DNA of 64,000 nucleotides from CAVQJU01 sp963712905 (lineage in GTDB: Bacteria; Acidobacteriota; Vicinamibacteria; Vicinamibacterales; CAVVIG01), in the NCBI GenBank assembly GCA_963712905.1, contig CAVQJU010000008.1:1-64000 (forward strand). The letters are read 5' to 3'. Below the pieces are notes generated by a model. It was not told where the DNA came from. It was given only the letters and a program-made list of their open reading frames with translations, and did no database searches. Below, piece after piece: positions 1 to 8,958 of this stretch (positions are counted from its first letter, which is position 1; each line of letters starts with the position of its first letter). Made by a program: the position numbers and the translations under genes.

Positions 1-1173
1 CAGGGCGAAGTTCGCATTCTGATACTGGAAGATGTCCTTGTACCTGACCCCGTCGTCGTTGACGCCCTCCACACCCGCGGCAATGTAGGACTCGAGGTCG
101 GCAAGTCGATAGTCTCGGTTCCTGTTGTCGTCCAGGCCGCTGCTGTGGGTCAGCAGGCTGCGAAACGAGAGATCGTCCACACCGGGCCCCCGGACCCAGC
201 TGGCGGGCAGGTACAGGCTGATCGAGCTGTCGACCGAAATGCCCTTGTCTTCGAGCAGCTGGACGAGCACGGTGGCCGTAATCGTCTTGCTCACGCTGGC
301 GATGTTCATCTCCTTGCTGGCGGATTGAGGCGTCGCAGGCGGGTCGGCGCTCGTCCTCGCGACACCGTCCTGGCGCGTGCTGACCAGAAGACCCTGCTTT
401 GCGATCGCGTACTGGTAACCCACGACCTGGCCTTCGAACGCGTTGCGGATGTTCTGCTCGTAAAGGTCGAGTCGGAAGTAGGGGAGGTTGCCGACGATGA
501 CGGCGGGGCCGAGCTGTTCGAAGGCGACGACGTACTGTCCCGCGGCGACCTGCGCGGCAGCCGTGCGAAGGGCGGTCAGCGCCCGCGACAGCCGCTCGTC
601 TCTGAGGCCGGCCGAGTAAGCGCGGACAATGCCGTCCCAGGCGAGCCACACCCCGACGCCCGCGAGCCTGGACTGCACTCGCCCGGCGAATTGACGCTCG
701 GCGCTGTCGGCGGCGTACTGCGTCGCGAACGTCAGCTGGAACACGGACTGCTTCAAATTCTGCAGAGCGCCGGGGAAGTCGGTCTCCACCTGGATGAGAT
801 CGGTCAGTGCTTCCTGCGCGAACTTCACGGCCTGACTCGCCAGGCGCCCGAACGGGGTCGCCGTTTGCCCACCGGGGATGCGTTGAAGGTAAGCGGTCAT
901 GACCATCGTCGTTTCCGCGAGTTCTCTCCACGCGGTCGGTCGAGGGGGTTGTGAGGGGGGTGGGTCGACGGGCACTCCCGCATCGTGGGGTGGCGTGCCC
1001 GGCGGCGGCATCAGGCGCAACGCAGCCTTCACCTCTGCGAGAGTTCGCTGCCGCGGTGGAATGCGCTGGGGACCTTCGGCTGCGGCCCACAGAAGGTGGC
1101 TCGACGCGAGGACCAGCGCAACGACCGACATCGACCGGCGCGCCGCCGACTGAGTCAAAGGAAACGGTGCCAT
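1..1173 (-). CDS. Beta-lactamase-family serine hydrolase, 3'-truncated by window edge
   Basis: Reading from ATG at 1173 gives 391 codons with no stop before the window edge, so the C-terminus is missing. The start follows a GGAGGAG ribosome site. Residues 1-33 look like a signal peptide, so the protein is probably periplasmic. The catalytic SxxK is visible in 'ASVSKTITA' and the YxN motif in 'YQNANFAL', the order expected of class C beta-lactamase/DD-peptidase-type hydrolases. The active-site domain begins only after about 245 residues. The stretch before it is a signal peptide, a Pro-rich linker and a helical region I do not recognise. Substrate cannot be predicted. Confidence 0.85.
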   Translation of the reverse strand, partial: MAPFPLTQSAARRSMSVVALVLASSHLLWAAAEGPQRIPPRQRTLAEVKAALRLMPPPGTPPHDAGVPVDPPPSQPPRPTAWRELAETTMVMTAYLQRIPGGQTATPFGRLASQAVKFAQEALTDLIQVETDFPGALQNLKQSVFQLTFATQYAADSAERQFAGRVQSRLAGVGVWLAWDGIVRAYSAGLRDERLSRALTALRTAAAQVAAGQYVVAFEQLGPAVIVGNLPYFRLDLYEQNIRNAFEGQVVGYQYAIAKQGLLVSTRQDGVARTSADPPATPQSASKEMNIASVSKTITATVLVQLLEDKGISVDSSISLYLPASWVRGPGVDDLSFRSLLTHSSGLDDNRNRDYRLADLESYIAAGVEGVNDDGVRYKDIFQYQNANFAL

Positions 1174-1295
1174 ATGCTCTCCTCCGGCTATACAAACGCC
1201 GGCGGCGAGCGATTTCCCTCAGGGGCAGCCAACCATGAAGGCGCGCTGCCGAAGCTCGGGATCAGCAGAACGGAAAATGAGGATGTGAAAAAGAG

Positions 1296-1371
<76 letters not shown>

Positions 1372-1471
1372 ACTCGTAGTAAGTGGCTATCTTGCGGCCG
1401 ACGAACCTCAGTGTAACACCCCGTTTGCTCCCCCGCAACGCGTTGACCGCGGCGGGGATCCGGCCATTTGC

Positions 1472-1477
1472 TATAGT
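1472..1477 (+). promoter_or_regulatory. -10 box before pfk
   Basis: TATAGT lies 8 bases before the pfk ATG, so transcription would begin at or next to the start codon. There is no Shine-Dalgarno sequence between them. A matching -35 is unclear: a TTGACC lies too far upstream. Consistent with a leaderless transcript. Confidence 0.45.
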
Positions 1478-1485
1478 CGCTGCAC

Positions 1486-2572
<1,087 letters not shown>

Positions 2573-2578
2573 CAGGAC

Positions 2579-2622
2579 GGGTGGGCAGGGTGGGTCGGGT
2601 GGGTCGGGTAAGCCGGGTGGGG
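2579..2622 (+). repeat. G-tract array, two possible G-quadruplexes
   Basis: Eight consecutive runs of three or four G, separated by T, CA, TC or TAAGCC, lie between the pfk stop and the mtnB start. The first four runs fit a very stable quadruplex pattern (loops of 1, 2 and 1). The unit resembles a 9-bp repeat GGGTGGGTC, like other short-unit arrays in this window. It lies on the coding strand, so it would be present in any pfk-mtnB mRNA. Confidence 0.7.
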
Positions 2623-2630
2623 AACACACG

Positions 2631-3305
2631 ATGGCTGGCGACAAGTCATTTGCGAAAACGGCCACGGCGCTTGCGGCGATCGGCCGCGCGTTCTACGCGC
2701 GCGGCTGGGCGCTCGGGACGAGCGGGAACTTCAGCGCGGTCGTGTCGCGGCGGCCGCTCCGCCTGGCGATTACCGCCAGCTCACTGCCCAAGGGCACGCC
2801 TGCGCGCGGCTGACATCCTCGAGTGCGACGATCGCGGCGCGCGTCGTGGGGCGTCGCGGCGGCAAGCCGTCGGCCGAAACGCTTCTCCACGTCGAAATCG
2901 CCAGGCGGCGCGGCGCCGGGGCCGTCTTGCACACGCACTCGGTTTGGAGCACGATGCTTTCGGAGCGTCCCGGGCCGGGCAGCCGCGGGCATCGCGATCG
3001 AAGGCTACGAGATGCTGAAGGGCCTGGCCGGCGTCACGACGCACGAGCATCGGAAGTGGTGCCGATCGATCGACAACGATCAGGACATGACGCGCCTGGC
3101 CGTGCGTGTCCGCGGCCTGCTCGACGCAGCATCCCGGCGCGCACGCGTTTCTCCTGCGGCGTCACGGCCTGTACACCTGGGGCGAGACGCTGGCGGACGC
3201 GGAGCGTCACGTCGAGATTCTCGAGTTCCTGTTCGAAACGATTGGCCGCACGCAGGCGCGAGCCGGCACCGCGGCATGCCGGGAGGTCCATCATGGCCAT
3301 CTTGA
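2631..3305 (+). CDS. mtnB: Methylthioribulose-1-phosphate dehydratase, several frameshifts
   Basis: Class II aldolase-fold enzyme of the methionine salvage pathway, converting methylthioribulose 1-phosphate to the diketone. Pieces in three frames join to a recognisable protein: 'ALGTSGNFSAVVSRRP', 'ITASSLPKG', 'KPSAETLLHVEIARR', 'AVLHTHSVWSTML' (zinc-binding His pair), 'GYEMLKGLAG', 'FLLRRHGLYTWGETLADAE'. Shifts are needed near 2800, 2838, 2965, 3055, 3070 and 3129. The true stop is not clear; the end given is a stop in one frame that overlaps the start of mtnD, and another frame runs through it. Assignment rests on the motifs and on mtnD and mtnC following directly. Confidence 0.75.
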
Positions 3306-3848
3306 GGATTCCGGAAGAGAACCGCACGCTGAGCGACGAGGCGGCGATCGCGGACGTATCTGGCGGAGCGGGGCATCGATTACGAGCGAACGGCTGTCGG
3401 CGCCGAGATCGCGGCGGGCGCGACGGCCGAGCAGGTGCTCGCGGCCTACGCCGGCAAGATCGCCGAGCTCAAGGCGCGCGGCGGCTACGTGACCGCCGAC
3501 GTGATCGACGTGAGGGCCGACACGCCGGGCCTCGACGCGATGCTCGCCAGGTTCAACTCCGAGCACTGGCACGACGAGGACGAGGTCCGTCTCATCGTCG
3601 AGGGCCGCGGGCTGTTTCACATTCACCCGGCCGATGGTCCGGTGTTCGCGATCGAGGTCGAGCCCGGCGACCTGATCCGCGTGCCGCGCGGCACCCACCA
3701 CTGGTTCGACCTCTGCGGAGACCGGCGCATTCGCGCGATCCGGCTGTTTCAGGATCCGTCGGGCTGGACGCCTCACTACACGGCGAGCGGAGTCGACCGC
3801 GGCTTCGAGCCCGTCTGCTTCGGCCCGGCGTACTTCCCGCGCGCGTGA
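3293..3848 (+). CDS. mtnD: Acireductone dioxygenase, one frameshift
   Basis: Cupin-fold metal dioxygenase of methionine salvage. ATG at 3293 follows GGGAGG. The first residues 'MAILRIPEENRTL' and the remainder lie in different frames; removing one G near 3356 joins them as 'ADYLAERGIDYER'. Metal ligands are visible as 'HWHDEDE' (H-x-H-x4-E pattern) and a later His in 'GTHHWFDLC'. Length after repair, about 184 residues, is normal for the family. Its TGA stop overlaps the GTG start of mtnC, indicating translational coupling. Confidence 0.88.
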
Positions 3849-4588
3849 GTTTCCGCCTGACGGATCGCGGCGTTCGCGCGATCCTGCTCGACATCGAGGG
3901 CACGACCACGTCCATCGCGTTTGTGTACGAGGTGCTGTTCCCGTTCGCCCGGGCGCGCCTCCGGCGCTACCTGGCTGGGGGCTCAGGCGAGGCTGACCGC
4001 GACGGGGTTCGCGACGCGCTGACGCTGTTGCGCGCCGAATGGGCCACGGACGCCGCCGGGCGCCGTGCCGTGCCGGCCTGGAGCGACGAGATCCCCGAAT
4101 CGGCGTCGGCCTATCTCGAGTGGCTGATGGATCACGACGTGAAATCGCCGGCGCTCAAGCGCCTCCAGGGTCTCATCTGGGAAGGCGGATACCGGACAGG
4201 TGAGCTGAAAGGGCAGGTGTTCCCCGACGTCCCGCCGGCGTTCGCTCGCTGGCGCGCGGCGCAGGTGACGCTGGCGATCTACTCGTCGGGGAGCGTGCTG
4301 GCGCAGCGGCTGCTGTTCGGCGCCACGGAGCAGGGCGACCTCACGACCTTCATCACGGCGTTTTTCGACACCGCGGTCGGCGCGAAACGGTGGCCCGACA
4401 GCTATCGCCGGATCTCCGCCGAGTTGAACCGGGCCGCTCACGAAGTGCTGTTCGTGTCCGATACCCCCGCCGAGCTCGACGCGGCAAGAGCGGCTGGTTG
4501 TCAGGTGTTGCTGGCGGAGCGGCCGGGAAACAAAGCGGTCAGTTACGCGGAAGCGGAAACGATCCGGACGTTCGATCAGATTATCTAG
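3845..4588 (+). CDS. mtnC: Enolase-phosphatase E1
   Basis: HAD-superfamily bifunctional enolase/phosphatase that makes acireductone, the substrate of the upstream MtnD. The start is GTG at 3845 inside the GTGA overlap with the mtnD stop. The N-terminal 'LLDIEGTTTS' is the signature of this family, 'IYSSGS' is the second HAD motif and 'LFVSDTPAELDAAR' the third. 247 residues, typical. It converges with frr, leaving only 7 bases between stops. No frameshift here, unlike the two genes upstream. Confidence 0.93.
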   Translation: MSFRLTDRGVRAILLDIEGTTTSIAFVYEVLFPFARARLRRYLAGGSGEADRDGVRDALTLLRAEWATDAAGRRAVPAWSDEIPESASAYLEWLMDHDVKSPALKRLQGLIWEGGYRTGELKGQVFPDVPPAFARWRAAQVTLAIYSSGSVLAQRLLFGATEQGDLTTFITAFFDTAVGAKRWPDSYRRISAELNRAAHEVLFVSDTPAELDAARAAGCQVLLAERPGNKAVSYAEAETIRTFDQII

Positions 4589-4595
4589 GACGCCG

Positions 4596-5165
4596 TTATC
4601 GCCCGAGCAGTTCGGTGTCCTTCTTCTTCTGCGCCTCGTCGATCAGCTTGACGTGGTTGTCCGTGATGCGCTGAACCTCGTCGAGGCCCTTCCGCTCGTC
4701 GTCTTCGGAGATCTTGTGATCCTTGAGGAGCTTCTTCAGCCGTTCGTTCGCGTCGCGGCGGACGGTGCGGACGCTGTTGCGCCCTTCCTCGGCGAGCTTG
4801 TGCACGTGGCGTGAGAGCTCCTTGCGGCGATCCTCCGTCAGCGACGGGATGGGAATCCGCACGACCTTGCCGTCGTTGGCCGGGTTGAGGCCGAGGTCCG
4901 ACGACCGGATCGCTTTTTCGATCGCGCCGAGCTGCGAGGGGTCGAACGGCGCGGCGACGATCATCGTGGGCTCGGGAATCGACAGCCCCGCGAGCTGGTT
5001 GAGCGGCATCCGGGAGCCGTAGGCTTCCACGTGGACGCTGTCGAGAATCGTGACCGAGGCGCGGCCGGTGCGCACGCCGCCCAGTTCGTGCTTGACGTGA
5101 TCGAGCGCCGCGGCCATGCGCTTGGTCGCTTCCGTGAACAGGCCTTTCAGATCGTTCGCGTCCAT
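4596..5165 (-). CDS. frr: Ribosome recycling factor
   Basis: Splits terminated ribosomes together with EF-G. The family pattern is clear: 'GGVRTGRAS', 'IPIPSLTEDRRKEL', 'NSVRTVRRDANERLKK'. ATG at 5165 is preferred because GAGGA precedes it; an in-frame TTG lies four codons upstream. 189 residues, close to the usual 185. Last gene of the minus-strand operon rplM-rpsI-rpsB-tsf-pyrH-frr, a common bacterial order for its rpsB-tsf-pyrH-frr part. Confidence 0.97.
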   Translation of the reverse strand: MDANDLKGLFTEATKRMAAALDHVKHELGGVRTGRASVTILDSVHVEAYGSRMPLNQLAGLSIPEPTMIVAAPFDPSQLGAIEKAIRSSDLGLNPANDGKVVRIPIPSLTEDRRKELSRHVHKLAEEGRNSVRTVRRDANERLKKLLKDHKISEDDERKGLDEVQRITDNHVKLIDEAQKKKDTELLGR

Positions 5166-5191
5166 GCCAGTCCTCAACCCTTACGTGCTTC

Positions 5192-5219
5192 TCAACTTTC
5201 TACTTTGAACTTCAGACTT
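5192..5219. repeat. Heptamer array (4 units) between pyrH and frr
   Basis: Four tandem 7-bp units on the plus strand (TCAACTT, TCTACTT, TGAACTT, CAGACTT) fill the spacer between the pyrH stop and the frr ribosome site. Each unit ends in ACTT. This is a single arm; no facing inverted arm is seen. Confidence 0.7.
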
Positions 5220-5222
5220 TCT

Positions 5223-5948
5223 TCATGCCGTCACCAGCGACCCGATGGGCTCGCCGATGATCGCCCGCTTGATGTTGCCCGGCGTCCGCAGGTTGAACAC
5301 GACGATCGGCAACCCGTTGTCCATGCACAGAGAAATCGCCGTGGCGTCCATGACCTTGAGGCCCTGCTCGAGGACCTGGAGATACGAAATACGATCGAAG
5401 CGCGTCGCCGCCGGATGGGTCATCGGGTCGGCGTTGTAGACGCCGTCCACCTTGGTGGCCTTCAGGATGACGTCCGCCTTGATTTCCATCGCGCGCAGGG
5501 CCGCGGCCGTGTCGGTGCTGAAATACGGGTTCCCCGTGCCGCCGCCGAAGACGACCACGCGGCGCTTCTCCAGGTGGCGGATCGCGCGGCGCCGGATGAA
5601 GGGTTCCGCCACCGACCGCATCTCGATCGCCGTCACCACGCGCGTCGCGACGCCCTGCTTCTCGAGCGCGTCCTGCAGCGCGAGCGCATTGATGATCGTC
5701 GCCAGCATCCCCATGTAATCGGCGGTCGCGCGGTCCATCCCGCGGGCGCTGGCGGCCACGCCGCGGAAGATGTTGCCGCCGCCGATGACGATGGCCGTCT
5801 CGACGCCCATGCCCTGGATTTCGGACACGTCCTTCGCGATTTGATTGGCGACCTCCGGATCGATGCCGTAGGTCTGTTCGCCCATGAGGGCTTCGCCGGA
5901 GACTTTGAGGAGGATTCGTTTGTACGCGAGCGCGGGCGGGGCAGTCAC
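5223..5948 (-). CDS. pyrH: UMP kinase
   Basis: Hexameric bacterial-type uridylate kinase, UMP to UDP. 'KRILLKVSGEAL', 'VIGGGNIFRG', 'FGGGTGNPYFSTDTAA' and 'KATKVDGVYNADP' are the family signatures in order. 241 residues. The start is GTG at 5948; a TATAAT box lies only 8 bases upstream and there is no ribosome site, so this gene may also have its own leaderless transcript inside the operon. Follows tsf and precedes frr. Confidence 0.96.
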   Translation of the reverse strand: MTAPPALAYKRILLKVSGEALMGEQTYGIDPEVANQIAKDVSEIQGMGVETAIVIGGGNIFRGVAASARGMDRATADYMGMLATIINALALQDALEKQGVATRVVTAIEMRSVAEPFIRRRAIRHLEKRRVVVFGGGTGNPYFSTDTAAALRAMEIKADVILKATKVDGVYNADPMTHPAATRFDRISYLQVLEQGLKVMDATAISLCMDNGLPIVVFNLRTPGNIKRAIIGEPIGSLVTA

Positions 5949-5956
5949 GAGACGAG

Positions 5957-5962
5957 ATTATA
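5957..5962 (-). promoter_or_regulatory. -10 box before pyrH
   Basis: Consensus TATAAT on the minus strand, 8 bases from the GTG start, in the tsf-pyrH spacer. It would give a transcript beginning at or one base from the start codon. No clear -35 was identified. Confidence 0.45.
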
Positions 5963-5976
5963 GTGCGAAGGCACCC

Positions 5977-6846
5977 CTATTGGGCGCCTTCGCCGACTCG
6001 CAGGCGCGCGAAGCGCGAAACGGTGATCGTCGCGCCGAGGCTTTTAGAGGCGGCGGCGATGACGTCCGCCACGGTCATCTTGGGGTCGCGAATCGACGCC
6101 TGGTCGGTCAGCACGACCTGCGCGTAGAAGCTGCCGAGCTTACCCTCGACGATCTTGTCGATGACGTTGGCGGGCTTGCCGGACGACTCCATCTGGGCCC
6201 GGTAGATGGCCTTTTCCTTCTCCAGCATGTCGGCCGGCACGGCCGCACGCGACACGTAGCCGGGGCTCGACGCGGCTATCTGCATCGCGATTTCCTTCAC
6301 TAGCGTGGTGAGCTCCGGCTTCGCGGCGACGTCCGGCGTCACGCCGGCAAACTCCACCTGGACGCCGATCTTGCCGCCCATGTGGATGTATTGCCCGACG
6401 TAACCCTTGCCGGCATACCGGACGAACCGCGGGGCGGCCATGTTTTCGCCCAGCTTGGCGATGGTGACCGCGAGGCGCTTGTGCACCGGGCCGTTGGGGT
6501 CGAGCAGCCACGCCTGGTCGGCGGCATCGCCGGCCTTCTCCACTTCGGTGAGGACGTCCTGCATGAGCTGCTGGAAATCGTCGGTGCGCGCCACGAAGTC
6601 GGACTCGCAGTTCACTTCCGCGAGGATGCCCGCCGAGCGGTCGGCGGCCAGCCGGCTGGCGATCAGGCCCTCGCTCGTCGCGCGGCCGGCCTTCTTGGCA
6701 GCCGTGGCGAGGCCCCGCTTGCGCAGGATGGTGTTCGCTTCCTCGAAGTCGCCGTTGGCTTCGGTCAGCGCGGCCTTGCATTCCATCATCCCCGCGCCGG
6801 TCTGGTCGCGGAGCTTCTTCACGTCGGTTGCGGTAATAGTGGCCAT
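5977..6846 (-). CDS. tsf: Elongation factor Ts
   Basis: Nucleotide exchange factor for EF-Tu. 'TDVKKLRDQTGAGMMECKAA' near the N-terminus is the family signature, followed by 'VNCESDFVART'. ATG at 6846 is chosen because family members begin MATITA-like; an in-frame ATG four codons upstream exists. 289 residues. It follows rpsB in the conserved rpsB-tsf pair, separated by a hairpin-forming repeat. Confidence 0.96.
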   Translation of the reverse strand: MATITATDVKKLRDQTGAGMMECKAALTEANGDFEEANTILRKRGLATAAKKAGRATSEGLIASRLAADRSAGILAEVNCESDFVARTDDFQQLMQDVLTEVEKAGDAADQAWLLDPNGPVHKRLAVTIAKLGENMAAPRFVRYAGKGYVGQYIHMGGKIGVQVEFAGVTPDVAAKPELTTLVKEIAMQIAASSPGYVSRAAVPADMLEKEKAIYRAQMESSGKPANVIDKIVEGKLGSFYAQVVLTDQASIRDPKMTVADVIAAASKSLGATITVSRFARLRVGEGAQ

Positions 6847-6864
6847 GGTTTTGAACAAAAAAAT

Positions 6865-6921
6865 AGGGCTGAGGGCCGGCGAACAGGGCTGCAGAGCCCT
6901 CCGCCCGTAGCTCTCAGCCCT
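6865..6921. repeat. Inverted-arm repeat between rpsB and tsf
   Basis: AGGGCTGAGGG (6865-6875) faces CTCTCAGCCCT (6911-6921), with an inner 6-bp hairpin AGGGCT-GCAG-AGCCCT (6885-6900). AGGGCTG recurs as a 7-bp unit. The element can fold in the rpsB-tsf transcript and may modulate downstream expression or 3' stability of rpsB mRNA. Confidence 0.65.
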
Positions 6922-6929
6922 GATTGTTG

Positions 6930-7724
6930 TTAAGCGGTCGCGGGAGCGGCTTCGCGCGGACGCCGGGGGGCGCGCGGGGCCTGCCGCCGGGCGTCGTCGC
7001 TATCCGCCTGGGCGGCGTCGCGCTCGGCGTCGGCCGATTCCTTCATGCCGCGGCCGCTCAGCACCGCCTCGGCCATCCGCGAGGCGAACAGGCGAATGGC
7101 GCGCAGCGCGTCGTCGTTGCCGGGGATGACGAAGTCCACTTCGTCGGGATCGCAGTTGGTGTCGACGATGCCGATGACGGGGATCTTGAGCTTGCGCGCT
7201 TCGTCGACGGCGATCTGTTCCTTCTTCGTGTCGACGATGAAGACGGCGTCGGGCAGGCGGCTCATGCCGCGGATGCCTTCGAGGTTCTTCTGCAGCTTCT
7301 TGCGCTCTTTCTCGTTGCGCGCGATTTCCTTCTTCGAGAGCGTGTCGTAGCGGCCGTCGGTGGCCATGGCTTCGATGTCGCGGAGCCGGCCGAGGCTGCG
7401 CTGAATGGTCGCGAAGTTGGTCAGGAGGCCGCCGAGCCAGCGTTCGTTGACGAAGTACATCCCGCAGCGCAGCGCTTCTTCGGCGATGACGTCCTTCGCC
7501 TGGCGCTTGGTGCCGACGAACAGGATCGTCCGGCCTTCGGCAGCCAGGCGGCTGACGAACTCTTCGGCATCACGGAACAACTTCAGGGTCTTGCCCAGAT
7601 CCATGATGTAGATGCCGTTGCGCTCGCCGAAGATGTATTCCTTCATCTTCGGATTCCACCGCTTGGTCTGATGGCCGAAATGTACTCCAGCCTCCAGCAG
7701 GTCCTTCAATGCGATCGCGACCAA
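6930..7724 (-). CDS. rpsB: Ribosomal protein S2
   Basis: 30S subunit protein. 'LLEAGVHFGHQTKRWNPKM', 'FVGTKRQA' and 'PDEVDFVIPGNDDA' are typical. The start is TTG at 7724, preceded by GGAGG at good spacing. 264 residues, including a C-terminal tail rich in Ala, Arg and Pro beyond the conserved core. Third gene of the operon, separated from rpsI by a REP-like hairpin. Confidence 0.96.
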   Translation of the reverse strand: MVAIALKDLLEAGVHFGHQTKRWNPKMKEYIFGERNGIYIMDLGKTLKLFRDAEEFVSRLAAEGRTILFVGTKRQAKDVIAEEALRCGMYFVNERWLGGLLTNFATIQRSLGRLRDIEAMATDGRYDTLSKKEIARNEKERKKLQKNLEGIRGMSRLPDAVFIVDTKKEQIAVDEARKLKIPVIGIVDTNCDPDEVDFVIPGNDDALRAIRLFASRMAEAVLSGRGMKESADAERDAAQADSDDARRQAPRAPRRPREAAPATA

Positions 7725-7739
7725 AAAGCCTCCACAGTC

Positions 7740-7763
7740 CGTCCGGCTGAAGCCGGACGCTAC
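7740..7763 (-). repeat. REP-like GTAG-hairpin
   Basis: On the minus strand GTAG is followed by an 8-bp stem CGTCCGGC with TTCA loop. The first G of GTAG is the last base of the rpsI TAG stop. The same element occurs at 23521. Confidence 0.8.
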
Positions 7764-8158
7764 TAACGTTTGCTGAACTGGAAGCGCTTGCGCGCTCCGG
7801 CCATCCCGTACTTCTTGCGCTCCTTCGCGCGCGCATCGCGCGTGAGGAGCCCTTCGTTCTTGAGCGCCTTGCGGAGCTCGGCGTTGTACTCGACGAGCGC
7901 GCGCGCGATGCCCAGCCGGACGGCGCCGGCCTGTCCCGACACGCCGCCGCCGGCGACCGTGGCCAGGATGTCGAACTTGTCGGTGGTTTCCGTCAGCACG
8001 AGCGGCGTGCGAATCTGGGTCCGCAGCGCCTCGGTGGGGAAGAACGACTCGAACGCGCGGTGATTGACGCTGATGGCCCCGGAACCGGGACGGAGAAAGA
8101 CGCGGGCGGCCGCCGTTTTCCGGCGGCCCGTTCCGTAGTACTGCGCTGCTGCTGCCAC
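7763..8158 (-). CDS. rpsI: Ribosomal protein S9
   Basis: 30S subunit protein reaching the P site with its C-terminal tail. 'YGTGRRKTAAARVFL' and the end 'ERKKYGMAGARKRFQFSKR' are diagnostic. The GTG at 8158 is chosen because it lies directly after the rplM stop; an in-frame TTG three codons upstream overlaps rplM. 131 residues, normal. Second in the rplM-rpsI pair. Confidence 0.96.
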   Translation of the reverse strand: MAAAAQYYGTGRRKTAAARVFLRPGSGAISVNHRAFESFFPTEALRTQIRTPLVLTETTDKFDILATVAGGGVSGQAGAVRLGIARALVEYNAELRKALKNEGLLTRDARAKERKKYGMAGARKRFQFSKR

Positions 8159-8159
8159 G

Positions 8160-8598
8160 TTACGCAACCTCGAGCTTGGATGGTTTCTGTGCCGCGTGCG
8201 GATGGTCCGGACCGGCGTACACCTTCAGCTTGCGATACATCGCTTCGCCGAGCTTCGTCTTGGGGAGCATGCCGCGCACGGCCTCTTCGACGAGCCGCTC
8301 GGGCTTGCGCTGCCGCACGAGACGCGCGCGCTCTTCGCGCAGCCCGCCCTCGTAGCCGCTGTGCTGCCGGTAGATTTTTTGATCTTCCTTACGGCCGGTC
8401 AGCTTCACGGTCGCGGCGTTGATGACGATGACGTGATCGCCCGTGTCGAGGAACGGGGTGTAGGACGGCTTGTGTTTGCCCTGGAGCAGACGCGACGCCC
8501 TGGTGGCCACGCGGCCGAGTACCGCGGCCGTCGGCGTCAATCAGATGCCAGCGGACGCCGTTCGCGGCGTGCGATGCGCTGGCCATAAACGTAGACAT
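8160..8598 (-). CDS. rplM: Ribosomal protein L13, one frameshift
   Basis: 50S assembly protein, first gene of the operon. The N-terminus 'ANGVRWHLIDADG' starts from ATG at 8598 and the rest, 'AVLGRVATRAS..LQGKHKPSYTP', lies in the next frame. Removing one C near 8526 fuses them into a normal L13 of about 145 residues. L13 is essential or nearly so in most bacteria, so this indel is most likely a sequence error. The tail 'YRKLKVYAGPDHPHAAQKP' is typical. Confidence 0.93.
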
Positions 8599-8671
8599 TC
8601 CCAAAAACCCTTTCGCCGGAAGACCCGTTGTGAGGGGGTAGGCGCGGTACGACCGACAACGACAAACGCTG

Positions 8672-8700
8672 ATGATACGAGCCTTTCCGGGCACTGTCAA
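8672..8700 (-). promoter_or_regulatory. Sigma-70 promoter of the rplM operon
   Basis: On the minus strand a perfect TTGACA (8695-8700) is followed after 17 bases by TATCAT (8672-8677). Transcription would start near 8665, giving a leader of about 66 nt before the rplM ATG. This is the best sigma-70 match found in the window and sits where a ribosomal protein operon needs it. Confidence 0.8.
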
Positions 8701-8893
8701 GGCCGGGCATCCTTCCGCCGATACGCAAGGGGGAGGCGAAGCCGGGACCCGGATTACAGATGGGCCATCAGCTCCCCACCTGAATTGTAATCGCCTGACG
8801 AAACTGTAAGTCGACTGCAACGTCCCGAAAGTGTCCAGATCGCAATTCTGGTGATTTGTGGCGATTTTGGGCCGTATTCAGGCCCTCGGCATC

Positions 8894-8909
8894 TGGTATC
8901 GGCTTTGCG
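8894..8909 (+). promoter_or_regulatory. Sigma-54-type -24/-12 promoter before pilM
   Basis: TGGTATCGGCTTTGCG has GG and GC separated by exactly 10 bases, the invariant spacing of sigma-54 promoters. It lies about 50 bases upstream of the pilM start in the otherwise empty divergent spacer (8701-8958) between the rplM promoter and the pilus genes. Sigma-54 control of type IV pilus genes is known in other bacteria. No activator site was identified. Confidence 0.55.
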
Positions 8910-8958
8910 CATGAGGCCGGCGCCTGCAGTCGAGTCACGAAAAGGAACAGGACATCAC

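Noticed and set aside
7740..7763. Intrinsic terminator between rpsI and rpsB
   Set aside because: The hairpin is strong but has no T-run after it, and the genes form one operon. The same sequence recurs as a REP-like element elsewhere.
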